This document shows positions 1 to 11,692 of a DNA stretch of 64,000 nucleotides, piece after piece. Every line of letters starts with the position of its first letter. The stretch's first letter is position 1. The stretch covers positions 5,849,459 through 5,913,458 of the forward strand of contig NC_046626.1 of NCBI RefSeq assembly GCF_900324465.2, in the 5' to 3' direction. The translations under genes and the position numbers were made by a program. A model generated the notes under the pieces. The model saw only the letters and a program-made list of their open reading frames with translations. It did not search any database and was not told the DNA's origin. This DNA comes from Anabas testudineus. Its lineage: Eukaryota > Chordata > Actinopteri > Anabantiformes > Anabantidae.

Positions 1-902
1 TAACTGAACCTATTTTAGGAATGAGGGATAAGTACAATGTGTTTTCACACAAGAACCTGATAATACATGTGTGAGAGAACTCACCTAATTTTCAAGCTAA
101 CGAGCCAATATTATCCAGTATTAACAATCTAATAATGTATAGATAATTACATAATAATATATAAGATTAAAACTGAAACTGGACTTACTTCAGAATCATG
201 TTTTGTTGCTATGCTGCAAAAAAATACGTAACTTTACTCAGTGGCAATATTAATATTCCATACATTGATATCAAATTCACTGGGTCAACAGCACTTGATT
301 ATGTTGATTTCACTTGCCGGTTCGATCCAGATCATTGCCTCACATCCGAATTATACACTGTCCTTCTTCACACTAAATACTACAACAAACATCTCATTTT
401 ATTCATCTTTAGATTTTCTTTATTCTCACTGGACGGAAGATGTGAGGAAGCGATACAATAATGCCCCAAAACATACAGCAAAGGCTACCCAAGACTTCTC
501 AGGGCAAAGAAATTGAATATTCTTCTTCTTAAAAGTCCCTTGATCTCAACCTAATAGAGCAACTTTTCACCTAATCTAAGTTAAACCTCTACCTACCTCA
601 TCACACGGCTGATGACAAGGTTCATTCAGCTCGTTCAAACGACGGCCTTCCAGTAGGGGGCGGTGGCGGCCATTCTTGTTACAAAGCAGTAGAAGAAGAA
701 GAACCGCCACAGCGGGCCTGACCCGCTGACTGGGTGCGCGCGCATCTCCGAGCAGGTCCTCGAGCTCATCAAAACACAGGCTGTCCGCGAGCTGAGTCGG
801 CGCGAGGCAGTATGTGAAAAGTAAGAGAGCTTTTCTTTTTTTATTCTTTAGCTGCTGTTGTAGCTTCAGCTAACTGTTAGCTGGCGAGGGAACTGTTAGA
901 CC
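1..902. other. 5' flank of the first gene, with a transposon relic
   Basis: About 1-430 is AT-rich and shows nothing I can name. A Tc1-like relic (separate entry) occupies about 430-600. From about 640 the composition changes abruptly to GC/CpG-rich sequence, with a GGGGGCGGTGGCGG stretch near 655-668 and many CpGs to about 800. This looks like the promoter and 5' untranslated region of the gene whose ATG is at 903. No TATA box is obvious. Confidence 0.5.
430..600 (+). mobile_element. Tc1-like transposase relic (C-terminal part)
   Basis: Around 450-540 the plus strand reads, across frames, NNAPKHTAKATQDF, then RAKKLNIL, then a degraded SPDLNPIE-like segment. This is the region of Tc1/mariner transposases around the second catalytic Asp and the following helix. 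Several frame changes and in-frame stops separate the pieces, so it is a dead fragment. I could not define terminal inverted repeats. Confidence 0.6.
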
Positions 903-3495
903 ATGAAAAACCGTGAACCAGCGGAGGAGAAGTAAGTCTTAAGGTCGCGGTATTCTGTGTTCAGTGCTGAGTGACGATGAGATGCTAGAAAAACGGTTGT
1001 TTGGACACACAACAGACCTGGAGGACTCGTAGTGTTTCACCACAGCGCTGCTTGTTTCCTGAGGCTCAAAGCAAAAAATGCTATTTAGCTTCAACATGTA
1101 GTTCGTGCTAACAAATCACCTTCCTCCAGGTGTAGTTGAGCTCAGTGTCTGCAGTGATCTAGCCAGAGACAGTGCATTATTCAGCCTCTCAGGAGTGACA
1201 TAGGTCACATTTGTGATACTTTGCTGTATTTTTTAAACTTTAAATGGGTTTAATTATCTGTCATTAAGGTTGTTTGTTGACTTTTTGCAGGTGTGAGGCC
1301 GATGGCTTGAAGTCTTACATCCACTCTTTGTATATAAAAGTAGAATATCACAGGTAAGACCACATAAATCTTCTAAGAAGTTTCCTGTGATCTCACTGAA
1401 AGTGAGGGTAAGCTCTGCACTTTAGCGACCACATACTACTAAGTAATTTACTGGTTTGTCACAGGTCACTGGAGTATTGTCTGAAGTGGGACAGTCCCAT
1501 GTATCCCAGACGCTCCTCCAGACTATCAAAGGCCTCAAAGAAGAGCCCAGAGAGAAATCCCAGCTCAGATGAAGAAGTTATCCAGCGCAGGCCGAGGGGT
1601 AGGAGACAGACAACAGGGAAGAGCAGGAAGAGCAGATCTGGTGATGGCATGGTTAATGCAGATCAACGCAAACGTGACGTCATCGACATCATCAACAGCA
1701 CACATGGAGCAGAGCGTTTGGCCAAGGAGGACAAGGAAACGTCTGTAGAGGTGGCTGATAGAGGAGTGGACGAGTCAGATGAAGACTGGTGCTCTGTCAC
1801 CAGCAGTGTTACTTCCGGTCCCTCCCTCTCATATCACGCCAGGCCAACACAGGACCGGTGCTCTGCCTGTCAGAAGCTCTATCAGAAGGCAAGGAGGATG
1901 AAAGCACCGTTAAAGAACAAACCCTTAGACCATGGTGAGTGACCTGTTTGAGATGAAAATGTTACATCTGTGTGGGGAAATTAAATTCATCTTGAAAAAC
2001 ACTGAACATCGGCAGTAAAGTGATGATTATGACACAAATAAAAAATAATCATTGTAATAATTAATACTGTATGCAATCATTTTTTGTTTAATTTTCAATT
2101 TAATTCAACTTGTGTGAGGTTAAAAAAAAGCACAGCAATAAAGAACATTAACATTTAGCAGCACCAAAAATATATTATATCAAGGCATTTTGGACAAAAT
2201 ATTTAAAATTATTTTACTACTCCACAAGAGTTGCTTTCATTTTTACAAGCCACCAGATGCTGCTACACTTACTGTGCAAAACAAGCAAATGTACTAATAG
2301 TTAGTCATAATTTTTCTTCAATTGAAAATATGATTTTACAAAGTTACTAGTAACAGGATACAATAAAACTGAACATTTATATTTGTGATTTTTTTGTTGT
2401 TGTTTTCACAGTAAGTGGATGAAATATTGTCATAATAGTGCACAAATGTCCAGGTAATTACACAAAAAATTTAAACTTGTTTCACATTAATTGGTTGCAA
2501 TTGAAATAAAATAGTGGATCAGTTACTGTAATTTACTAGGTTACCAGTGCCTCTACTCATCTGATACACACAGGTGCACTGGGTGATGGACATTCCACTT
2601 ATATTCATTTAGTTTCACCAAAATGTGAATACAGTATAAACAATTGCTAGCTTGTTGATTTATATATGTTATGAAAACTTGTCACACAGTAACCTGTGTT
2701 TCTGGTTCATCCTTCAGATCCTCAGTCCCTGACTTGTGACCAGTGGGTTCTGATCAAAACGTGGAGGCCAAAAAAGGTGTTTTATGCAAGAGGGTAGGTC
2801 GAGTTGTTTGAGTCAATATTGTCTTCAAAATAAAGTAAATAATAAGCTGCTAATTAGATTCACACTTCTCTGTTTTGTCAGGAATCTGTTGATCCATTTA
2901 AATCTGGTCAAGAAGAGACTGACGGGCACAAAAGCTCTGCAGCAACATGAGCAGTATGTGGGACAGCCATCAGCCTGCTCGAGGCCACACATTTTCCTTC
3001 AGAGGTGATATGTGTAATGACAACTCACATTTCCTACAGTGAACGCGTCCTCAGCAAACTTATATTGTAGTGTGTTTTTTTCACGTCAGGAACCTCAGGC
3101 GCTGTGTCAATGTGCCGGTAAGACAGGAAAGGAAGAAGAACAAGAGGAGGAAGAGGACAAGGGATGATTATCAGGGTTCTCGTGTTGCTAAGCAGCAGCG
3201 TCTCCACAGAAACACTCATGACCAACACATCAGCTCTGCCGCTGACAACAGTCGTCATCCAACCAGCGCTCACAGTAGTGCCAGTGGCTTTGAGGACTGT
3301 AGTGATGTAGAAATCAGCAACCAAACATGCAGCGATGTGGCTGTTGAGGTGAACCCCTGCTCTGTCACCCTGGAAACCACTAGGTCAAGAGAGCTCCCAG
3401 CCAAGCAGGTGTCCCCAAAAAGCAAGAAGGGCTTCAGAGACTTGCTTGCTCAGCTGCGCAGCAACAGCAGCATGATTGTCAGAGAAACACGTTAG
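903..3495 (+). CDS. Unrecognised basic, probably nuclear protein, six exons, 388 aa
   Basis: Coding exons: 903-931, 1291-1353, 1465-1934, 2718-2793, 2882-3004, 3090-3495. All have GT-AG ends and matching phases, giving 388 residues. I do not recognise the family. The N-terminus (MKNREPAEEKCEADGLKSYI) is followed by a basic, Ser-rich stretch from about residue 43. A Cys pair (RCSACQKLYQKARRMK) lies near 170, and a well-ordered block (TCDQWVLIKTWRPKK, then VFYARGNLLIHLNLVKKRL) near 193-225. A Lys/Arg cluster (RKKNKRRKRTRDD) near 263 looks like a nuclear localisation signal. The low-complexity polar C-terminus ends in a short hydrophobic helix-like segment (GFRDLLAQLRSN). The central block looks like the conserved core. 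An AATAAA lies at 3699-3704, about 200 bp after the stop. A nuclear role is inferred only from composition. Confidence 0.8.
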
Positions 3496-4457
3496 ACAGA
3501 TGTTTCAACAATTATTTTATTTTTACTGTTTTTCATTTTAACAGCTACATCGTTAAGTTTTCAAGTGCCCGTGTAGCTTTCTATCTTCTGTTGTAACAGA
3601 ACTCTCCCAGTTTGTACATAATTGTTGTACTTTAAGTACTGTTGCAGTTCAACATGCTATTTATTTTTTCTCAATTTTCATGCAGATGCACAACTGTGAA
3701 TAAATGTGTGTTACTTTTTTTTTCACATTAGTGCCGTGTGTTGACATGGTTGACATTTTAGTAGCATGTACAGTACATGAGCACTCGTGTACACATCTTG
3801 GAAAGACCTGTTCTCTTCTCCTTCTGTTAAGGGTTAGTGTACATTCGGGGACCAGTTTAGAATAACTGTGAGATTTTCAGTGCCCCATAAAGATTTGCAA
3901 TTTTGAATGCAATGAAAAAAAAGAATGAGTCTGTTTGCGTGTGCAGGCATTTGTTCCTAATTGTAAATAAGAGATAACCAATGATGTCATCTGGAGAAGT
4001 AATGGAGGAGCAGGTTGGCTAAAACTACTACCGTTGTAGAATGAACTACGAGATGACAGAAGCTGAACTAAAAGACTCCTCCAGATGGTGCTGTTAATAG
4101 ATGTTTTAATGCAGACGGAGTGGAGCTTGATCCCATTCACACCGCAAGTAAAGTTTGTCTTTTGCATTTTTCTGAGGAGCTGAAGTTAGATGCTCTTTCA
4201 GCAGTGCAAGGGGAAAGTAGCATTTTTGATCCACGTGTGAAAAGAGTCAGACATCCTAGTTAAAACTTAATCACTGCTTCAAATCCATCCTTAGATTTGT
4301 GAAATCCTTATTTTAAAAAAAAATAAAGTAGATTTCAAAGTATTATCCTCTTGTATGTATGATTTATGATCGGAATAAAGAAACTTTGTTTTAAACAGTC
4401 CTTATTTGGTCCATGATTTTGGACTTAGACCTGACCTGAGTATAATAAATAAATAAA

Positions 4458-4488
4458 CAGATGTGCAAATAAAGGATTTGCACATCTG
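4458..4488. repeat. Perfect inverted repeat, 13-bp arms, 5-nt loop
   Basis: CAGATGTGCAAAT at 4458-4470 is the exact reverse complement of 4476-4488, separated by AAAGG. No terminator or RNA gene context is visible. It may be a template-switch product. Confidence 0.7.
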
Positions 4489-5650
4489 AAAATGTTTGTT
4501 TATCTGAAGAGTTCATGAGTTTTGGTTGGTGGATGTATGTCCAACATCACCTCACAACAAGAAGTGGATCCTGCAAGTTGATAGTCCACATGGTGGTGCT
4601 AGTTATTTTCATAGAAGAGTCATCATTTGGTCCAAATCTATAAAGTAGTGTATTTTTTGGCTGCCAGTAGTTCTCATTCTCAACACCAGATGTAGCACAT
4701 ACACTACAAGTATCTGCTGAGGGAGTGCAGTGAATGCTTTGTACAGCTGATGCAAGTAATGACACATGAGGAGTCATCACTGCAGTCGCTCAGGCCGACG
4801 TTAGTCATTTTGTTGTCACTGCAGGAAAAGCACAGGTGTCATGAATAAACAGCCGTATGGTGTCACAATGAGTCAGTGGACACAACAACCAGACCCTGCA
4901 CCTGCAACATGTAGATGAAATGCAGCCTTAAATTAATGACAATATGTGAACCTGTTAAATGTCACAGTGTCAGCTGAGAGAAATCAGTGCGAGCAAGTTA
5001 TCTGGATCATCTTACGGAGGATAACACAGGAACACAACAGTCCAAACAGAAACAGTGTATCATATTCGCTTTGCTCAGCAATGTTATTTCTGAGATTTTT
5101 GTGCTGATAACAGTGGATGTGGAGGAAGGGGTGGGAAAACCGAGAAAGAGATAAGGAACTGAGCTCTTCAAGATTTGACACTATTTTTGCCGGGTGTTTC
5201 TGTTTATATAGGGGATTAGTGCAGGGGGGATGAGAGGATGGGGACTTACAGTCAGAACTGTTAGTGTCAGGAAGAGAGCAGGAAATGTGTCTGCAAACCA
5301 GCTTGGGCTTGAGATATGTAGTTTTATTATATCCGACAAAGGCAATGATGAGACTCTAATTTAATAATGAAAATGACATTTAAATCAATGACACAACCCC
5401 ACACACACACACACACACACAAAGATTATGCATTGCTTGATTCTCATCTGATTTCTCTACTACTGCCAATAGGTCCTGGTTATCATGAGCCAAGAGGTCT
5501 CAGGGCCAAAACAATTCAAGCAGCGCACACATACAACCCAGTATCCTGTGATAGAACCACTATCAGCACCCGACACCTCGAAAACAGGAAAAATGTTTCA
5601 GCAGGAACACAGATGTGTCGGAGTGTGCAGGGGAGGAGCATGAACGCGGC

Positions 5651-5658
5651 TATATAAG
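5651..5658 (+). promoter_or_regulatory. TATA box of the cxcr4-like gene
   Basis: TATATAAG stands 59 bp upstream of the receptor ATG. That implies a transcription start near 5680 and a short 5' UTR. The placement is an inference from motif and spacing. Confidence 0.6.
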
Positions 5659-5716
5659 CCCTCAAGTCAGAGAGCTTGACTTCACTCCGCTGAGAAAGGA
5701 GAGGGACTGTCTCGAC

Positions 5717-7196
5717 ATGTCGTACTATGAGGTAAGGAGTCTGTGTTTTGGATGCATTTTGCTTTTTTATTTTTTCCTGTTCCTTACTCATCGCCTTCCA
5801 TCCTCTCTCTCCAGCATATCCTCTTCAATGACTACGACTTCAATGACACGGGTTCAGGTTCCGGTTCTGGGGAGGTTGGTGCAGATCTGGAGGAGCCCTG
5901 TGAGGTGGAGCACGTGATGACCAGCGAGCTCCAGCAGATCTTCCTGCCTGTGGTCTACGCGCTCATCTTCATCCTGGGCATCACTGGAAACGGGCTCGTC
6001 GTCATAGTGCTGGGCTGCCAGCGCAGGTGAGGGGAAGGCTGCAAGGTCGATGTTGGCATTTCTGATCTTGTGAAGTTGGAAAAGAACATAAATAAATGAT
6101 TGGATATGTGCTCTCGTATTTACCTACAGGTCAAAGTGCAGCCTCACAGACCGGTATCGCCTCCATCTCTCAGCTGCTGACCTCCTCTTTGTTCTGGCGC
6201 TGCCGTTCTGGGCCGTGGAGGCAGCTTTGGCTGACTGGCGCTTCGGGGCGGCCACCTGCATCAGTGTGCATGTGATCTACACGGTCAACCTGTACGGCAG
6301 CGTGCTCATCCTGGCGTTCATCAGCCTGGACCGCTACCTGGCAGTGGTCCGAGCCACAGACACCAACACCGGCGGGCTGAGGCAGCTGCTGGCACATAGA
6401 CTGGTGTATGTAGGTGAGTGTGTCCTCTTCTCTTCTCTTCTCTTCTCTTCTCTTCTCTTCTCTTCTCTTCTCTTCTCTTCTCTTCTCTTCTCTTCTCTTC
6501 TCTTCTCTTCTCTTCTCTTCTCTTCTCTTCTCTTCTCTTCTTTTCTTCCACCGCAGCTCCCTCACTGTCTGTGTTTTTTTGAATCTTCCCTCATCAGGTG
6601 CTTGGTTGCCTGCAGGCCTGCTGGCAGTTCCTGACTTGGTATTCGCCAGGACCCAGGAAGGAGGAGAGGGGACCACTTTGTGCCAACGCTTCTACCCAGA
6701 GCACAGCGCTCCTCTCTGGGTTGCAGTCTTCCACCTCCAGCTGGTCTTGGTGGGTCTGGTGATACCCGGCCTCGTCCTGCTGGTGTGTTACTGCGTCATT
6801 GTGACCAGGCTGACCCGGGGCCCGCTGGGGGGCCAGAGGCAGAAACGACGAGCAGTCAGGACCACCATCGCCTTGGTGCTCTGCTTCTTCGTGTGCTGGC
6901 TGCCTTACGGAGCGGGCATCTCCGTGGATGCTCTGCTGCGCCTGGATGTCCTGCCCAGCAGCTGCAGACTGGAGGCTGTTCTCAGCGTGTGGCTGGCAGT
7001 GGCTGAGCCCATGGCGTTCGCACACTGCTGCCTGAACCCGCTGCTCTACGCCTTCCTGGGGGCCGGTTTTAAGAGTTCAGCCCGCAGAGCTCTCACTCTG
7101 AGTCGAGCATCCAGTTTGAAGGTTATACCACGAAGACGTGGCGCAGGGGCCTCCACGACTACGGAGTCTGAATCCTCCAGTTTACATTCCAGCTAG
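5717..7196 (+). CDS. cxcr4: C-X-C chemokine receptor type 4 (CXCR4) homologue, four exons, 369 aa
   Basis: Exons 5717-5731, 5815-6026, 6130-6413 and 6598-7196 give 369 aa. The protein is a seven-transmembrane G-protein-coupled receptor for CXCL12 that guides cell migration. Visible hallmarks: the start MSYYE with an intron directly after it, as in human CXCR4; an acidic, Tyr-containing extracellular N-terminus; TM1 with [15 protein letters not shown] in TM3; SLDRYLAV (DRY motif); ACWLPY-like [12 protein letters not shown] in TM6; [14 protein letters not shown] (NPxxY) in TM7; and a Ser-rich tail ending SESSSLHSS, nearly the human CXCR4 end. Two further introns interrupt the main coding exon, one after TM1 (6027-6129) and one in the TM4 region (6414-6597). 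Human CXCR4 has neither. MCM6 lies downstream here and in human. The sequence alone does not tell cxcr4a from cxcr4b. AATAAA lies at 7412-7417. Confidence 0.95.
6424..6541 (+). repeat. (TCTTC)n pentanucleotide microsatellite inside a cxcr4 intron
   Basis: An essentially uninterrupted TCTTC tract of about 22-23 copies fills most of the 184-bp third intron. It is all pyrimidine on the sense strand, so it also extends the tract upstream of the acceptor at 6596-6597. The open frames across it (SLLFSSLL plus, [10 protein letters not shown] minus) are repeat artefacts. Confidence 0.95.
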
Positions 7197-8740
7197 TGTT
7201 TTCTTGTGCTGTATTTATGTGTACATGTGTATATACTGTGTATTTGTGTCTTTGAGGACAAAGTGACTGAGAAGGGAAGGAGCAGTCTGCTGGTCCATGA
7301 CTTGTCTTCTACCTCACTGTAGGATTTTCTCATGTAAATATTGTTTTAAGCAACAGTGCAATAGTGCAACATGTGTGTGTGTGTGTGTGTGTGTTTTTTG
7401 TACATGTTTGAAATAAAACAAGCAAACACCATTTCTGTGAAAGTGGCCTTTATTATTAAAATAAATGTTTTGCTTCCTGAGTGAAACACTGTGATTTCCT
7501 GGCACGTTAATCCCTTAACCCTCACCAAGATTGGGTCTCAGAGAGATATCAATAAAACCCACATAAGTTTGTTTAATCACCCAAGCTGATTAGATGGGAA
7601 ATGGAAGAATTTCAACTTCAAACGGCAGGAAAGGTGCTATTAGAAGCCAGAGGAGCCTGAATTTAGACTCACACACGGTTTAATTGTCATCACTGTCCAA
7701 ATCAGTTCTGGCAGTCTTACAGTTTGAGTGTATGTGTAGTGTGGCTGTGGAGGAGATCTGGTGATTCCCAACACAGATTCGAACAGTGAACCATCTGAAT
7801 CCACTGTTCCAGAGCACGGACGCAGTAAAATTCGAGACGTGTGATGACCAGGTGCTGTCTGACTCACGCGTGTGAGTTCATGCACGTGTGTTGCTCGTGA
7901 CAGCGACCGTGAGGATGTGTTTGTGTTGTGCAGTGTTGTGGGTGTGCAGGTCAGATTTATGTTGATGATATAAACAGTTTGCGTCTTCTTCGTGAGAGAG
8001 AAGGGAGCACAAAGGGGTCAGGAGGTCCAGTACCATAACGCACATAATGCTCACACAAGTGCTTCCCACATGCCTACTTCCACTTGGAAGTGACAGAAAC
8101 AGAAGCTGGAAGTTTACTGTGTCCCATTTCCTGGAGGAGAGAGGAGGATGATGAAGAGGAGAGTTGTGAGAGAGGTGAGATGGAATAATACAGTAAGTCG
8201 GTACTTCAGTGAGGGGTTGACTGTAGGAGTGCTTCAGTGGTTTGATATGTAATGGTATAGAGTGATAGGTTAAAATCAATGTACCTGGTACTTAGGTTTG
8301 ACCGTCTTGCTCGCTTGCCCACTCTGTCTCTCTCTCTCTCTCTCTCTCATTCACACATTCACACACAGACACACAATTCACTTCTATTCATAGTGTATTC
8401 AAAACAGGAAAGACTTCCTGCTGCTCATTTTAGGAAAAACAAGCAGCTTAAACAATCAGACACCCGAGCGGTTCTGAACTCAGGCAACACAGAGCAGAGC
8501 TGCAGTGAAGTAAATCAAGTTGAGAACGTGAAGGAGACACCGAAGGACAGTCTAACCAGGTATAATGCTGACGTGTAAACACAAAGCAAAGTGTTAAAAA
8601 TGAGGGTGGTGTCAGCTTTTGTGATGGAGGCATGTGGTTTATCAGGATGTTCCTTTTCCCCCAATTAATGAAAATGTGTTCTTCTGATAGAAATACAAAT
8701 AAAGTCTCTGATGCAGTTGGAGACTGTCAAAAGATGCCAT
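7197..8740. other. cxcr4 3' UTR and gene-free spacer
   Basis: Receptor 3' UTR with a (GT)n run at about 7373-7394 and a polyadenylation signal at 7412-7417. After that I see only short microsatellites, including a (TC)n run at about 8325-8348. No ORF here resembles a known protein. Confidence 0.6.
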
Positions 8741-8744
8741 GTGC

Positions 8745-9115
8745 ATCCCAAATCAATTCAATTCAATTCAAAAAACTTTATTAAACCCAGAGGGAAATTG
8801 TTTTGCTTTGTTACAGTTACTCTTAACTCAGGCAGGAAGAAAAGGAACCAAAACCAGAAAGGATCCACTCCAACACAAATACAGAATAACATCCCCACAG
8901 TTTGTATTCAGACATGACCTCCACCTCCTCCCCCTGTATAGAGAGACGAGTGACAGGACTTCCAGATTTCCTAAAGTCCATCACCAGCTCCTTTGATTTT
9001 ACCAATGTTGAGTTGAAGATGGTTGAGTCCACAGCAGTCCACAACAAAACTGTCCACCACCCCCTGGCACTCTGTGATATCCCTGGGAGCTTGAATGTAT
9101 CAGTGAGTTATTAAA
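8745..9115 (-). mobile_element. LINE 3' end, truncated copy
   Basis: On the minus strand the sequence encodes KSKELVMDFRKSG, then a gap, then VTRLSIQGEEVEV. This is the segment of fish non-LTR retrotransposon ORF2 (Rex/Jockey-like group) just after the reverse transcriptase core. One frame change follows. The element ends at 8745-8770 in a repeated AATTG/AATTC tail preceded by the common fish LINE 3' motif (TTTCCCTCTGGGTTTAATAAAG on the minus strand, with small variants). It is 5'-truncated and dead. Confidence 0.65.
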
Positions 9116-10585
9116 TAACATGTATGAGGGAATAAAAGGAAAATCAGGATGTTAGCCAGCATCTGGCTTTCATAAAAGAACAGAACTCTTTAGCTTTTTT
9201 TTACATTACTCTGTAACATGTTTGTGCAGCAAGAGCAAGTATAAGGCAGAAGTAGTAGGTATTTATGCTGCAATATGCATTTATTGTTTTGGTTTGGGAT
9301 TTTAATTACAATTTGAATAATAATAAGGTCAATGATGTTTAAATGCAGTGCTTTTGCACACGGTATCCTCTGTGGTCATACCGTAGTACTATCACTTCAG
9401 TTATGGATTGTTTTTAGGTCTTTTTTTACTTTGGTTTGCTGCAATTAAAAAGTTAATTTAAGTACTTTCGGATGATTGTGTGGTCCAATAAATGATGCTC
9501 TGGTCCTGACGTCTTAATTGAGCCTGGACGCAAAAGTCCTTGATAATAAACATTTAAACTTTATAACATTGTATCCCAGTCACTATTTCATTACAACTTG
9601 CGCTGTGCGGAGTGAATACCCCACCAAAACAATGAAAACATGTCATCGTCTGAATAAAAAATAAACCAGGAAATGACTTTTAAAAAAATAAAAATGTTCG
9701 TATCCTGCTGCACGACACAACTGTCTGTTCCTGTCGTCATGTTTTTCACCTGTTACCACAAACCTAACACCATCAAAGTTTTCATCTCAGCGCACAAGGT
9801 TGTTTGGTGTCTGCTGCACAATGACAACACAATGCATAAGAGAGAGTTGGATTTCAATACCTGCTCAGCTGTATGTAGGTCTATATGTAGTATTTCTATA
9901 TTAGTAGCAGTAATTGTACAACCTGTGGTAGAACTGTGTTGGAATACATTTTAAGTTGCTCTAATGCTGCTAATACTTGTACTTTAAATATTATATAATT
10001 AAGACTTAATTGTTTATACTCTTGTTTTATGAATGACTGGGAGGAGTTTGTGTGTATGCATTTTCCAACAGATGGTTGAGTTCCCTCCTCATATTCAGAC
10101 AGCGTGAGTTTCCTGCTTCTGAACAATTGTGGGAAAACCAGGGGTCAAGACAAAAGGAGAAATAAAGAGGAAAATAGAGACTGGGCTGCATCCAAATGGC
10201 CTGCAATAACTTCCTGCTTTGTTCCTGGTGGATTAATACAATGTGACAGGTGAAACCAATAGGCCGCTGGGAGCGTTTGTATTGACCTCAGCAGGTGGAG
10301 ACGTGAGAATGATGTGGGAACAGAAATTAATGGAATAATACAGCGGGAATCAGTGTTTGGCCTTGCACAGGGTCCCGGGATTTGTTTTGTGTGACGTCTA
10401 GAGGCAACCTCAGTATCTGCCTGTTCTCCTGGTGCTTCAGATTTCTTCGTTTTTTTTAACAGACATAAATGTTAGAAATCCTCCTGCCATCGTCCTTGAG
10501 CAAGGCACTGATCTATGAACTTGACGAGGCTTCACTATGGTGACACTACTGGTTAGTTAAAACTCTGGTAACAATTAACCAGCAC
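9116..10585. other. Gene-free AT-rich spacer
   Basis: No gene, RNA gene or clear repeat family recognised. A short piece near 10480-10515 (CCATCGTCCTTGAGCAAGGC) resembles the middle of the tRNA-type SINE annotated at 30907 and 48985, but it is too short to call. Confidence 0.4.
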
Positions 10586-10589
10586 AACT

Positions 10590-10870
10590 ACCACAGCATT
10601 TTGCGGCAACATGGCATCCCATCTGGTCTGCATTTAGAGGGACAATCATTTGTTTTCCAACAGGACAATGACCCCAAACACACATTTTTGAGTTTGAGTT
10701 TGGGCTGGAGGGTGCAGAAAAGCAGCCAACAAGTACTCAACAGCTCTGGGAACTGGAAGACTGTTCCAGGTGACTACCTTATGAGGCTGACTGAGAGCAA
10801 GAGTTTACAAAGCTGTCATCAGAGCTAAAGGTGGCTACTTTGAAGAATATAAGAAAAATATAAGAAATAT
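10590..10870 (+). mobile_element. Tc1-like transposase relic, C-terminal part
   Basis: An open segment reads LRQHGIPSGLHLEG..SFVFQQDNDPKHT. A later part reads WKTVPGDYLMRL and then, out of frame, KGGYFEE. These are hallmark C-terminal motifs of Tc1-family transposases, including the DNDPKH catalytic region. At least one internal deletion and a frame change separate the parts, so the copy is inactive. Confidence 0.8.
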
Positions 10871-11059
10871 AAATATAAGAAATATAAATAAAATAAGCAT
10901 TTTCGATTTTATGATATAATTGAATGCATGTCTTTTCATAGTTTGGGTCTCTTCAGTAATAATGCACAATGTTAAAAGGTGGCTCATCGTTCACTAACTG
11001 CTGCTGTGACCGACTTGGATTCTGAATTGCAGGAGTGAGTCCCGAGAAAAAGGCTGGAT

Positions 11060-11658
11060 AGATGGATGCTTACTAAAAAGAACACTGCTGCACATCTAAA
11101 CTTTCCCAAAGAGCACGTTGACATTCCACAGCAGTATTGGCAAAAGTTTTGTGGAATGATGAAACTATATTGAACTGTATCAAAAGAACAGACAGCCCTA
11201 CATCTGGCGTAAAAAGGTCACTGAATATCATCATGGTGGAGAAAACATCCTGCTTTGCTGCATCAGGGTCTGGCCAGCTTGCAGTGATTGAGGGGAAGAT
11301 GAATTCCCAAGTGTATCAAAGAATACTTCAGGATAATGTGAGAATGTCTGTACGTCAGCTGAAACTGTGCAGAAGTTGAGTGATGCTACAGGACAATGAC
11401 ACAAAACGGAAAAGAGATGGCTTCAGAGAACAAAATCCTCCTTTTGGAGTGGCCAAGTCAGAGCCCAGACTTCAACCGAATAGAGATGCTATGAAACAAC
11501 TTTAAGAGAGAAACACATGAGACGTCCAATGAATATGACAGAGCCACCAGAGCAAAGAAAGTTTTATTATTTAAGACCTAGATAAAGATCAGATTAGATT
11601 TTATGACAAATTAATGCAGAAAACCATGAAAGATTTACATACTTTTTTTTGACGCTGT

Positions 11659-11660
<2 letters not shown>
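11060..11660 (+). mobile_element. Second Tc1-like transposase relic, different subfamily
   Basis: AKVLWNDET (first catalytic Asp region) is followed by CFAASGSGQLAVIEGKM and NSQVYQRILQDNVRMSV, all typical of Tc1 transposases. A degraded QDNDTK...SQSPDFNRIE region follows in other frames. The stretch ends near TTTTTTTGACGCTGTA (11642-11657), like a Tc1 terminus, next to a (GT)n run (11660-11691). Multiple stops make it inactive. The protein differs from the neighbouring relic at 10590, so these are two insertions. Confidence 0.75.

Positions 11661-11692
<32 letters not shown>

Larger units (their letters stand above)
3496..5716. other. 3' UTR and intergenic region between the first gene and cxcr4
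   Basis: The 3' UTR of the first gene runs to a polyadenylation signal at 3699-3704. The rest shows no coding potential. It contains a perfect short-loop hairpin (4458-4488, separate entry) and a (CA)n run at about 5400-5420. The proximal promoter of the chemokine receptor gene ends the interval. Confidence 0.6.

Noticed and set aside
6170-6676. Long minus-strand frame with KRREE repeats opposite cxcr4
   Set aside because: It is the complement of the TCTTC microsatellite plus antisense of receptor exons.
6594-7025. Minus-strand 143-codon frame opposite cxcr4 exon 4
   Set aside because: Shadow of the GC-rich receptor coding exon; composition only.
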